From: Kitasatospora sp. Root107
Lineage (GTDB): Bacteria; Actinomycetota; Actinomycetes; Streptomycetales; Streptomycetaceae
NCBI RefSeq assembly: GCF_001424875.1
Contig: NZ_LMCT01000016.1
Location: 45,586-95,231 of the forward strand
Direction: 5' to 3'
DNA length: 49,646 bases
In this document: positions 40,427 through 49,646 of the stretch, piece by piece
Layout: each line of letters begins with the position of its first letter
Position numbering within the stretch: position 1 is the first letter of the stretch
Made by a program: the position numbers and the translations under genes
Notes under the pieces: generated by a model
What the model saw: only the letters and a program-made list of their open reading frames with translations
Database searches by the model: none
What the model was told of the DNA's origin: nothing

Positions 40427-40448
40427 TCCCACAAAGCTGGGTGTGGGA
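40427..40448 (+). terminator. Hairpin directly after the DIP1984 gene
   Basis: TCCCACA pairs perfectly with TGTGGGA around an 8-base loop, beginning at the base after the stop codon. There is no T-run behind it, so it would be a weak terminator or an RNA-stability element. Confidence 0.5.
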
Positions 40449-40649
40449 AGCAGGTAGTCGTCACGGAGGCGTGCACACACCGCGGGTCGGCGGTCTATCC
40501 GGCCCTTGGCGCGTGAAGAGCAACGCAGGGGTTCGATTCCTCATCAACAGTGCAGCTCAGCATCGCGTACAGGTGACAGGGCACACCGAACAGCTCACCA
40601 CCACGTGCAGATCCGGACGACGAGGGCGGGAACGGGGCGCCCACACCCG

Positions 40650-40685
40650 GTGCGAGGGCCGTGCACACCAGCACGGCCCTCGCAC
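40650..40685 (-). terminator. Strong terminator, 15-bp perfect stem, end of the arabinogalactan operon
   Basis: GTGCGAGGGCCGTGC pairs perfectly with GCACGGCCCTCGCAC around an ACACCA loop. It lies 55 bases beyond the stop codon of the last minus-strand GH43 gene. This is the most stable hairpin recognised in the window. It could work in both directions. Confidence 0.8.
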
Positions 40686-40740
40686 CTATGCGCCTGACGG
40701 CTCGTCAGCCGCAGTGGTGCCCTGGTCGGGGCGCGAGGTG

Positions 40741-42936
<2,196 letters not shown>

Positions 42937-42959
42937 GGTGTCCTCCGATGGTCTGGTCG

Positions 42960-44378
42960 TCACAGCGAAGTGCGCTGGAACTGCTGGTTGGTGGCGCCGG
43001 TGCAGACGGCGGGCTTGAGCTGGGCGTTGTTGGCGGTGGAGGCGTTGGCGACCTCGGCGCACTCGCCGGTGACGGCGTTGACGAGCTGGACGTAGCCGGT
43101 GCCGAGGTCCTGGACGGTCCAGTGCTGCTTGGGCTTGGCCACGCCGCAGGTCCAGGTGATGACGGCGGTGGAGAGGTCCATGCACTTGTTGGCGCTGCGC
43201 GAGACCAGGCGGGACTGACCGTTGCCGATGGAGTCGATGCGCCACTGCTGGTCGGTGTTGCCGGTGCAGTCGTACTGGACGACGGCCGACTGGCCCGCCT
43301 TGGCGCACTTGCCGGAGTGACGCACAGTCAGCTTGTCGTAGCCGGTGCCGACCGGGGTGATCGTCCCGGCGGCGGTGTCGACGGCCAGCTGCCTGGCGTA
43401 CGACATGGTCATGGTGGTGCCGGTCGGGAAGGTGAGCGGCAGCCACACGTAGGTGGAGTCCTCGACCGGGCCGCCCCAGGAGCCGGCCCAGCGGTCGCCC
43501 AGGTACAGGTAGTTGGTGGCCTGGGTGCCCTGGACGGGGAGCACGTACGCGGTCTGCGAGCCGTAGGTCTGGGAGTCGCCGACGTTGGCGTTGGCGCTCC
43601 AGGTGCAGGCGACGCAGCCGGCCGTGGCGTACTGCTGCTGGGTGGGCAGCCAGCCGTTCTGACCGGACGTCAGCAGGAAGTAGACGCCGTCCCGCTTGAA
43701 CATGGCCGGGGCCTCGCGGCGGTTGCCGGGGAAGAGTGTCTTGGTCAGCGACTGGACGCCGGTGTAATCGGCGGTGAGCTGGTAGACGTCGAGGTCGGCG
43801 TTGTCGTTGGCGGCGGAGATCAGGTACGCGGTGCCGTCGTCGTCCCGGAAGAGGGTCATGTCGCGGGACTCGTTGCCGAGCGGTCGGAAGCTGCCCTGGT
43901 AGGTGTAGCTGCCGTCGACGGTGGAGGAGACCGCGACGGCGACCTTGGCCTCGGTGTAGTCGACGCCGTTCTCCTTGTGCGCCCACAGGACGAACTGACC
44001 GGTACCGGCGTTGTAGACGACCTTGGGGCGTTCCAGGTTGGCCAGCTGGAGCTCGGGCGAACTGGCCTGGGAGAGAACGTGGTTGCGGAACTCCCAGTTC
44101 AACAGGTCGGCCGAGCGCCAGACCGAGACGTAGCGGAAGGTGTCGTCCGCGTTGCGGTCCTCGCCGAACCAGTAGTAGTACCCGGCGACTTGGATGAGCC
44201 CGCCGCCGTGGGCGTGCACCAGGTTGCCGGTGGTGTCGGTGATCTGCGCGCCGACCGGGACGGTGAAGGGCGCGGCCTGGGCGGCGGGAGCGGGGAGCAG
44301 CAGGCCCAGGAGGAGGGCGGTGACCAGCGCCATGGCCTGAGCCAGGCGTCTGAGGGGGGTGGAGGCGGAGTTGTTCAC
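42960..44378 (-). CDS. Secreted GH43 (exo-beta-1,3-galactanase-like) with ricin-B/CBM13 domain
   Basis: 472 residues. The signal peptide ends at about residue 35 (PAAQA-AP). The GH43 catalytic part (about 36-345) has VHAHGGGLIQVAGYYYWFGE, LERPKVVYN, GSFRPLGNESRDMTLF and REAPAMFKRDGVYFL. This matches GH43 subfamily 24 enzymes; similar GH43-CBM13 proteins from Streptomyces are exo-beta-1,3-galactanases. The C-terminal ricin-type trefoil (about 345-472) shows repeated QQW/QHW/QQF motifs for carbohydrate binding. It is paralogous to the downstream GH43 but with a different binding module, so the two may attack different parts of the same glycan. 23 bases separate them. Confidence 0.9.
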   Translation of the reverse strand: MNNSASTPLRRLAQAMALVTALLLGLLLPAPAAQAAPFTVPVGAQITDTTGNLVHAHGGGLIQVAGYYYWFGEDRNADDTFRYVSVWRSADLLNWEFRNHVLSQASSPELQLANLERPKVVYNAGTGQFVLWAHKENGVDYTEAKVAVAVSSTVDGSYTYQGSFRPLGNESRDMTLFRDDDGTAYLISAANDNADLDVYQLTADYTGVQSLTKTLFPGNRREAPAMFKRDGVYFLLTSGQNGWLPTQQQYATAGCVACTWSANANVGDSQTYGSQTAYVLPVQGTQATNYLYLGDRWAGSWGGPVEDSTYVWLPLTFPTGTTMTMSYARQLAVDTAAGTITPVGTGYDKLTVRHSGKCAKAGQSAVVQYDCTGNTDQQWRIDSIGNGQSRLVSRSANKCMDLSTAVITWTCGVAKPKQHWTVQDLGTGYVQLVNAVTGECAEVANASTANNAQLKPAVCTGATNQQFQRTSL

Positions 44379-44439
44379 GGGTGGGGGAACTCCTTCGTCG
44401 AGCGGTGCCGCGTGGGGGTCGGCACCGGGGGAGACGGCC

Positions 44440-45282
44440 TCAGTCCTTGAGGCCGCTCATGGTGATGCCCTGGACGATGTGGCGCTGGGCCACCAGGAAC
44501 ATCACGGCGAGGGGCACGATCGTGACCACCGCCCCGGCGAACAGGCCGGGCAGGTTGACCGACTGTGCGGTGAGGAAGGTCGACAGGGCGATCTGCGCCG
44601 TCCAACTGCTCGGGTCCTGGCCGATGACCAGGGGCCACAGGAAGGCGTTCCAGCTGTCGATGAAGGACAGTGCGCCCAGGGCGGCGAGCATCGAGGTGGA
44701 GTTGGGCAGCGCGATCCGCCGGTAGAGGCCCAGGTAGCCGAGACCGTCGAGCCGGCCGGCCTCCTCGATCTCGGCGGGGAAGCGCAGATAGAAGTTGCGG
44801 AACAGCAGTACCGCGAACGCGTTGAACAGGCCCGGGGCGATGATGCCCCACTCGGTGTTGACACCACCGAGCGCGCCGACCACCACGAAGGTCGGGATGA
44901 ACGTCACCGACCCGGGGATCATCATGGTGGCGAGGATGAACGAGAGCACAACTCCCTTGCCAGGTACGGGAATCCTGGCCAGTGCGTATCCGGCCATCGA
45001 CGCCAGCAGGGTGGACACGGGGGCGGTGACACCGGCGATCAGCAGCGAGTTGCCGAGCGCGCTCGCCATCGGGACGGCCGGGTCGCTGAACAGTTCGGTG
45101 AAGTTGTCGAAGGTGAGCGGATCGGGCAGCCACTGCCAGTCGGGCGAGGTGACCTGACGGGTCGTCATCAGCGCGTTGCGCAGCATGACGTAGAACGGCA
45201 GCAGGAAGGCGGTGGCGGCGAGCCCGAGGGCGGCGTACGTGGCCAGGGTGGTGACCGTACGGCGTCGGATCGGTCGGATCAT
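44440..45282 (-). CDS. Carbohydrate ABC transporter permease (MalG type)
   Basis: 280 residues with six predicted membrane segments. The EAA loop that docks the ATPase reads EIEEAGRLDGLGYLGLYRRIALP. The N-terminus with a single Arg-rich cytoplasmic tail and the C-terminal QRHIVQGITMSGLKD are typical of CUT1 MalG-like permeases. It forms a heterodimer with the preceding permease. Its start is only two bases after that gene's stop. No ATPase gene is in the operon, so a shared MsiK-type ATPase encoded elsewhere is likely, as is common in Streptomyces. Confidence 0.93.
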   Translation of the reverse strand: MIRPIRRRTVTTLATYAALGLAATAFLLPFYVMLRNALMTTRQVTSPDWQWLPDPLTFDNFTELFSDPAVPMASALGNSLLIAGVTAPVSTLLASMAGYALARIPVPGKGVVLSFILATMMIPGSVTFIPTFVVVGALGGVNTEWGIIAPGLFNAFAVLLFRNFYLRFPAEIEEAGRLDGLGYLGLYRRIALPNSTSMLAALGALSFIDSWNAFLWPLVIGQDPSSWTAQIALSTFLTAQSVNLPGLFAGAVVTIVPLAVMFLVAQRHIVQGITMSGLKD

Positions 45283-45284
45283 GG

Positions 45285-46256
45285 TCAGTCCTTGCGGCCG
45301 AGGCCGGTGATGCGCCCCTGGAGGAGGGTGACCGCGACGATGAGCAGGGTGAGCAGGAACGCGCCCGCCGAGCCGAGGCCGTAGTTCTGGTCACCGAGGG
45401 CGATGTCGTAGAGGTAGACGAGCGGCGGGTGCACGGGGGCGGTGTGGCTGCCGCCGAGGCCGCCGCTGAAGACGTTGTAGAACTCGTCGAACGCCTGGAA
45501 TCCGGCGATGGTCATCAGCAGCAGTACCGCCACCGAGGTGTTGCGCAGCATCGGCAGGGTGATGTGCCGGAACATCCGCCACCCGGAGGCGCCGTCGATG
45601 GCGGCGGCCTCGTACAGCTGGGGCGGGATGGCCTGGAGGCCGGCCAGGAAGAGGACCATGTAGAGGCCGACCTGGAGCCACAGGCGCAGGGTGATCAGGA
45701 CGATCCAGTACAGCGGCGGGTGCTGGGTGGCGATCCAGGGCACCGGGTCGAGCCCGAGCAGTCCGCCGAGGGTGTTGGCGATACCGGAGGGCAGGCCGTT
45801 GAACAGTGCCATCCGCCAGACCAGGGCGGCGGCGACGTAGGACACCGCGGCCGGCACCAGGAAGGCGGTGCGGAAGAACGCCCGCCCGCGCCGGACCTGG
45901 TTGACCAGCACCGCCAGCGCGAGGGAGGCGGCGAAGGTGACCGGCACGATGAACAGGGTGAACAGCACCACGGTCAGCAGCGAGTCACGGAAGCCGGGAT
46001 CGGCCAGCAGGAACCGGTAGTTGTCCAGGCCGACCCAGCGGGTGGGGTCGAGCGTTCCGCGGGCCTCGCCCAGGCTGAGCAGCAGGCTCCAGCCGATCGC
46101 GACGTACTTGAACAGGCCGAGGCCGAACACCATGGGTGCGGTCAGGACGGCGAACGCTCCGAGTGCGGACCGGTCCGTTCGGGGCCGGGGCCGTCGGCCG
46201 GTGCGGGCCGAGGCCCGCACCGCCCCGGCCCATCGGGTGGGGGTGGACAGTGTCAT
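45285..46256 (-). CDS. Carbohydrate ABC transporter permease (MalF type)
   Basis: 323 residues with six membrane segments after an Arg/Pro-rich cytoplasmic N-terminus. The EAA loop is LYEAAAIDGASGWRMFRHITLP. The periplasmic-side segment GLDNYRFLLADPGF and the C-terminal TLLQGRITGLGRKD fit CUT1 MalF-like permeases. The ATG at 46256 is 14 bases after the binding-protein stop. It works with the neighbouring permease and binding lipoprotein to import galactose-containing oligosaccharides; the substrate is inferred from the GH43 and GH36 neighbours. Confidence 0.93.
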   Translation of the reverse strand: MTLSTPTRWAGAVRASARTGRRPRPRTDRSALGAFAVLTAPMVFGLGLFKYVAIGWSLLLSLGEARGTLDPTRWVGLDNYRFLLADPGFRDSLLTVVLFTLFIVPVTFAASLALAVLVNQVRRGRAFFRTAFLVPAAVSYVAAALVWRMALFNGLPSGIANTLGGLLGLDPVPWIATQHPPLYWIVLITLRLWLQVGLYMVLFLAGLQAIPPQLYEAAAIDGASGWRMFRHITLPMLRNTSVAVLLLMTIAGFQAFDEFYNVFSGGLGGSHTAPVHPPLVYLYDIALGDQNYGLGSAGAFLLTLLIVAVTLLQGRITGLGRKD

Positions 46257-46270
46257 GGTTGCGCCGTCCC

Positions 46271-47551
46271 TCAGCCGAGCTGCTTGTCGAGTTCGGCCTG
46301 GCACTTGGCGGCCGCCTGGCCGAGCGCGTCGGTGGCGTCGGCCTTCTGCTTGGCGATCTTCGTGACGGCGTCGCCGAAGGCGGTGGCCATGGCGGAGTTC
46401 CACAGGTTCGGGAAGGACTTGCCGTACTGCTGCGAGATCGCGACGGCGTCCTTGGCCGGGCCGGTGGCGAACTCGGTGGTCCTCGCGGCGACGCTCGCAC
46501 GCGGCGGCACGTGGAAGCCGTACTTGACGCACCAGTCCTGCTGGAGGTCGGTCTGCTTCAGCCACAGCCACTGCAGGTACTTCTTGGCTTCCTCGACGTG
46601 CTTGCCCTTGGCGTTGACCAGCTCGTACCAGCCGCCCAGGCGCGCCGTGGGGCGGCCGGTGGCGCCGAAGGCGGGCCAGGGCACCACGCCGAAGTCGTCG
46701 CCGATGTTCTTCTTGATGTCGGGCATCGCCCACAGGCCGCACCACTGCATCGCCGTGGCGTTCTGGCTGATCGCACCCGGGTCGTACCAGTCGGTGGTGA
46801 AGTCCAGCAACAGGACCTTCTCGTCGTGCAGTTGGCGCAGGGCACCGACGGCTGCGACGGTCTCCGGGCGGTTGAAGACGACCTTCCCGTTGTCGATCAG
46901 GTCGCCGCCGGCGGACCAGCCGAGCAGGAAGCCGGCGTCGCCGATTCCGTCGTTGCCGACGAACAGGCCCTTCATCTTGCCGGTGGTCAACTTCTTTGCT
47001 GCATCGACCAGTTCGGCGTAGGTCTTGGGCGGCGTGAGGCCTGCCTTCTCCAGCAGGCTGCGGCGGTAGAAGAGCATCATGATGTCGTCGATCATCTTGA
47101 TGCCGTAGACCTTGCCGTCCACGGTCGCCACGTCCAGGTCGGCCTTGGAGAACTCGGCCTTGGTGTCGGCGAGGATGTCGTCGAGCGGGGCCAACTGGCC
47201 GTTCTTCACCATCTGGTGGCGGAAGTCGCCGATCTCGAACACGTCCGGCGCGTCCGCGGTGAGCAGGGCGGAGTTGAGCTTGGTCTCGTACTCGCCGGCC
47301 ACCCAGGTGATGTTGATCGCGACATCCGGGTTGGCCTTGGTGTACTCCAGGGCGTACCGCTTGACAGCCTCCTGGGTCCCCTTCTCGCCGTACGCGTGGT
47401 ACCACTGGTTGAGCGTGATCTTGGCGGTCGAGCCGTCGCCGCTCTTCTTCAGCGGGTCGCCGGCACAGCCGGTGAGCACGGCGCCTCCGGCTATCAGGAG
47501 CGAGGTGGTGAGGAAGCGTCTGCGGCCGAAGGCGTTCGGGGTGGCGTTCAT
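46271..47551 (-). CDS. Sugar-binding lipoprotein of the ABC transporter
   Basis: 426 residues. The N-terminal GRRRFLTTSLLIAGGAVLTGC combines a twin-arginine pair with a lipobox whose Cys29 is lipidated, so it is a Tat-type lipoprotein. The mature part has the extracellular solute-binding family 1 fold (ITLNQWYHAYGEKGTQEA, VPWPAFGATGRPTARLGGWY, aromatic residues likely stacking on sugar). It captures oligosaccharides at the cell surface for the two permeases encoded downstream. ATG at 47551; 44 bases after the ROK regulator gene on the same strand. Confidence 0.93.
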   Translation of the reverse strand: MNATPNAFGRRRFLTTSLLIAGGAVLTGCAGDPLKKSGDGSTAKITLNQWYHAYGEKGTQEAVKRYALEYTKANPDVAINITWVAGEYETKLNSALLTADAPDVFEIGDFRHQMVKNGQLAPLDDILADTKAEFSKADLDVATVDGKVYGIKMIDDIMMLFYRRSLLEKAGLTPPKTYAELVDAAKKLTTGKMKGLFVGNDGIGDAGFLLGWSAGGDLIDNGKVVFNRPETVAAVGALRQLHDEKVLLLDFTTDWYDPGAISQNATAMQWCGLWAMPDIKKNIGDDFGVVPWPAFGATGRPTARLGGWYELVNAKGKHVEEAKKYLQWLWLKQTDLQQDWCVKYGFHVPPRASVAARTTEFATGPAKDAVAISQQYGKSFPNLWNSAMATAFGDAVTKIAKQKADATDALGQAAAKCQAELDKQLG

Positions 47552-47595
47552 GGTCGTGCTCCTGACGGTGAGAGGGTGGGGGTGGAGCGGGGTGG

Positions 47596-48771
47596 TCAGA
47601 CGGATTCGGTGGTGAACAGGGTCTGGACGGCGGTCGCGGCTGCGCCGCGCGCCCATTCCTCGAAGGGCAGCGGACGGATGATCAGTTCGCAGCGGGCGGC
47701 GGCGCCGAACGCCTGGACGGCGAAGGTCTCCCGGATCTGCTCCTCGAACAGGTCGTAGGCGGCGAGTCCCTCGCCGGAGACGACGATCCGCTCGGGTCCG
47801 ATCAGGTTGGCGACGGCGGCCAGCCCGAGACCGATCGCGTGTCCGGCCCGGTCGAAGGCGGATCGGATGCCCTCCTCGCCCGCCCTGGCCCGGGTGACCG
47901 CCTCGTCCATGGAGAGTTCCGCGTCGCCGGAGGCCAGCCGGGCCTGCGTGACGATGGCGCCGCTGGACGCGATGGCCTCGATGCAGCCGCTGCCACCGCA
48001 GTGGCAGACGGGACCGGCATCGGCGACGCGTACGTGGCCGAGCTCTCCCGCCACGTTGTGCGCCCCCGCGACTAGGCCGCCGTTGACGACCATCGCGCAG
48101 CCGATGCCGGTGCCCACGGTCACCAGGGCGAAGGAGGACGCCCCGACTCCCTTGCCGAACCACTGCTCGGCGACGGTGAGCGCCTTGACGTCGTTCTCCA
48201 GGGTGGTGGCGAGGCCGGTGGCGTCGGAGAGCAGTGCGGCGAGCGGCACGTCGCGCCAGCCGAGGAACGGCGAGTAGCGCACCAGCCCGGACGCCCGGTC
48301 GACGTCGCCGGAGACCGCCACACCCAGGCAGTAGGTCCGCTCGCGGTAGGCGTCGGACTCCGACAGCAGCTCCTCGACCAGTTCGGCCAGTGCCGCCACC
48401 ACGCCGTCGACGTTCTGCGTGGTCAGGACGTGGTGGCGGGAGGTACGGACCTGCGCCCGAAGGTCGCAGACCACTCCGATCAGGTCCTCATTGGTGATCT
48501 TCACACCGATGAAGAACTCCCGGTCGGCCCGGATGGCCAGCGGGTTGGCCGGCCGTCCGGCGCCGGGGGCCGTCCGCTCGCCGGCCTCGGTCTCCTCCAG
48601 GTAGCCCGCCTCGATGAACGGGCGGGCCGTCCGGGTGACCGCTGCCGAGGAGAGCCCGGTGCGCCGGGCGATCTCCACTCTCGACACCGGCCCGCCGGTC
48701 AGCACGGTGGTGAACACCGCAGCGGACGCCGGTGTGGTGATCGGAGCGGGGGACTCAGAGGTTCGAGGCAT
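47596..48771 (-). CDS. ROK-family transcriptional regulator
   Basis: 391 residues. The N-terminal winged helix-turn-helix (about 25-75) has SRVEIARRTGLSSAAVTRTARPFIEAGYL. The ROK sugar-kinase-like domain follows, with VGTGIGCAMVVNGG, GELGHV and the zinc motif CHCGGSGCIE. Such proteins usually repress sugar operons and are relieved by a sugar or sugar phosphate. It heads the minus-strand operon and is divergent from the GH36 gene; an imperfect inverted repeat in the shared gap is a candidate operator. ATG at 48771. Confidence 0.93.
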   Translation of the reverse strand: MPRTSESPAPITTPASAAVFTTVLTGGPVSRVEIARRTGLSSAAVTRTARPFIEAGYLEETEAGERTAPGAGRPANPLAIRADREFFIGVKITNEDLIGVVCDLRAQVRTSRHHVLTTQNVDGVVAALAELVEELLSESDAYRERTYCLGVAVSGDVDRASGLVRYSPFLGWRDVPLAALLSDATGLATTLENDVKALTVAEQWFGKGVGASSFALVTVGTGIGCAMVVNGGLVAGAHNVAGELGHVRVADAGPVCHCGGSGCIEAIASSGAIVTQARLASGDAELSMDEAVTRARAGEEGIRSAFDRAGHAIGLGLAAVANLIGPERIVVSGEGLAAYDLFEEQIRETFAVQAFGAAARCELIIRPLPFEEWARGAAATAVQTLFTTESV

Positions 48772-48793
48772 GGCGAGACCGTAGAGGCAAATA

Positions 48794-48812
48794 ATTACCT
48801 TCGTCAAGGATT
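48794..48812. promoter_or_regulatory. Candidate ROK operator between the regulator and GH36 genes
   Basis: ATTACCTTCGTCAAGGATT is an imperfect inverted repeat (arms ACCTT / AAGG) in an AT-rich 75-base divergent gap, 48,772-48,846. Its position fits repression of both directions by the ROK protein. No binding consensus is known to me for this regulator. Confidence 0.4.
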
Positions 48813-48846
48813 GAATTCGAGGAAGCCGGAATCTACGCTCGCCACC

Positions 48847-49646
48847 ATGAATCCGGTGTCCTACGACCCCTCCCGCCGGCTGTGGCTGCTCACCACTCCG
48901 AACAGCGCCTATGCCCTCTGCCTGGACGACGACGACACCCCTCGCCAAGTGCACTGGGGACCACGGCTCAGCCTCGAGCAGGCCCTCACCATCCCGCCGC
49001 CGCCCGCGCCCGCCAGCAGCTTCGCCGGCACGGCCCACGGCCGCGAGGAGTACCCCACCGAGGCCGGCGCGGCCTACGGACCGCCCGCGCTGCAGGTCCG
49101 GTACGCCGACGGTGGCCGTGGCGTCGAGTGGCTGCACCTCGGCCACGCCGTCGACGGCGGTCACCTCGCCATCCGCTGGCGCGACCGGCACCACCCCCTG
49201 GAGATCGTGCTCCACTACCGGGTCCACCCGGACAGCGACGTCATCGAACGGTGGGCCGAACTGCACCACACCGGCGAAGGCGAGCCCCTGGCCCTGCAGC
49301 GCGCCGACTCCGCTGCCTGGAGCGTGCCCTACCGCACCGGCTACCGCGCGAGCCACGTGATCGGGGACTGGGGCTACGAGAGCCAGCTGCGACGCACCGA
49401 ACTCCCGTACGGCGAACTGGTGTTGACGAGCCGTCGGGGAACCACCAGCCACCAGGCCAACCCCTGGCTGATGATCGACGCGGGCGACGCCACCGAGGAG
49501 ACCGGCGAGGTGTGGAGCACCGCCCTGGCCTGGAGCGGAAGCTGGCACATCACCGCCTGGCGCAGCCCCGGCAACCGGGTCGGCTGGACCGGCGGGGCCG
49601 GCCACGACGGCCTCACCTGGCAGCTCGAGCCGGGGCAGCAGTGGAG
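48847..49646 (+). CDS. GH36 alpha-galactosidase, N-terminal part (cut by window end)
   Basis: 266 codons are visible from the ATG at 48847, with no stop before the window ends. The sequence (MNPVSYDPSRRLWLLTTPNSAYAL ... LEIVLHYRVHPDSDVIERWAELHH ... GDWGYESQLRR ... TSHQANPWLMID) is the N-terminal beta-supersandwich domain of GH36. The catalytic barrel with its Asp pair would lie beyond the window. No signal peptide is present, so it should cleave imported alpha-galactosides in the cytoplasm, or act on alpha-galactosyl ends of imported arabinogalactan fragments. It is divergent from the ROK regulator. Confidence 0.88.
   Translation, partial: MNPVSYDPSRRLWLLTTPNSAYALCLDDDDTPRQVHWGPRLSLEQALTIPPPPAPASSFAGTAHGREEYPTEAGAAYGPPALQVRYADGGRGVEWLHLGHAVDGGHLAIRWRDRHHPLEIVLHYRVHPDSDVIERWAELHHTGEGEPLALQRADSAAWSVPYRTGYRASHVIGDWGYESQLRRTELPYGELVLTSRRGTTSHQANPWLMIDAGDATEETGEVWSTALAWSGSWHITAWRSPGNRVGWTGGAGHDGLTWQLEPGQQW

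Larger units (their letters stand above)
40427..40740. other. 314-base gap between the DIP1984 gene and the GH43 locus
   Basis: The gap holds the hairpin at 40,427-40,448 and the strong terminator at 40,650-40,685. In the middle (40,525-40,545) is a short GGGTTCGATTCC string resembling a tRNA T-arm, without a foldable tRNA around it. No coding sequence is convincing. Confidence 0.5.

Noticed and set aside
40525..40545. GGGTTCGATTCC string resembling a tRNA T-arm or an integration-site remnant
   Set aside because: The T-stem is only partly paired and no matching acceptor, anticodon or D arm is found in the preceding 80 bases. No integrase lies nearby.
42937..43986. Extension of the CBM35 GH43 protein to 1,081 residues
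   Set aside because: The additional N-terminal part is an Arg/His/Gln-rich shadow of the neighbouring GH43-ricin gene. The GTG at 42936 with GGAGG and a signal peptide is the real start.

Overview
This window is high-GC, gene-dense DNA with GTG and TTG starts, four-base stop/start overlaps, SARP-type modules, a Ser/Thr kinase and a TTA-containing pathway regulator. Together these point to a Streptomyces- or Kitasatospora-like actinomycete. No insertion sequence, CRISPR array or rRNA gene was seen, and no tRNA gene could be supported.

Positions 1-8,771 hold mixed tailoring and accessory genes: an O-methyltransferase, a secreted parallel beta-helix protein, a short-chain dehydrogenase (SDR) with a MerR-like promoter, an acyl-CoA-dehydrogenase-fold monooxygenase, an epoxide hydrolase, a class A beta-lactamase, and a divergent TetR / FAD-monooxygenase pair around a perfect 30-bp palindrome. 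Several carry altered catalytic residues. They could be the edge of a biosynthetic cluster lying to the left.

Positions 8,992-19,410 form one operon: a Trypco1-type protein, a trypsin-like protease, a VMAP-C protein, a MoxR AAA ATPase and a very large fused protein. The order matches the vWA-MoxR-VMAP class of predicted biological-conflict systems. The last gene joins an SAV_2336/vWA-like region, an NTPase, a beta-propeller, a Ser/Thr kinase, two SARP/BTAD units and the third ATPase domain of a type VII secretion EccC protein. The protease C-terminus and the VMAP N-terminus appear to share one adaptor domain, which suggests homotypic recruitment. A convergent DUF1707-FHA gene may read out the kinase.

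Positions 20,311-35,179, possibly to 36,061, look like a biosynthetic cluster for an N-N bonded (hydrazine-derived) metabolite without NRPS or PKS genes. It has a lysine/ornithine N-hydroxylase, a methionyl-tRNA-synthetase-like hydrazine-synthetase module, a DAO-type FAD oxidase, an MFS exporter, two ATP-grasp ligases, two tandem acyl-CoA-dehydrogenase-like flavoenzymes and a radical SAM protein. A TTA-containing LuxR regulator follows, then a free-standing cupin, a small beta-barrel-like protein, a BBE-type flavoprotein and perhaps a DDAH-like hydrolase. In the characterised hydrazine synthetases I know (Spb40, Tri28) the cupin and MetRS parts are fused. Here they are separate genes about 10 kb apart.

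Positions 36,249-40,426 carry a LysR / inositol-phosphatase-like / F420-reductase-like group, a hypothetical protein and a DIP1984-family protein. Positions 40,741-49,646 carry a glycan-use locus: two secreted GH43 enzymes resembling exo-beta-1,3-galactanases, a sugar ABC transporter (binding protein and two permeases), a ROK regulator, and a divergent GH36 alpha-galactosidase cut by the window end. The likely substrate is type II arabinogalactan.

Two apparent frameshifts, near 13,190-13,205 and 22,628-22,635, interrupt the two most interesting genes. Both lie in alternating C/G sequence and may be sequencing errors.
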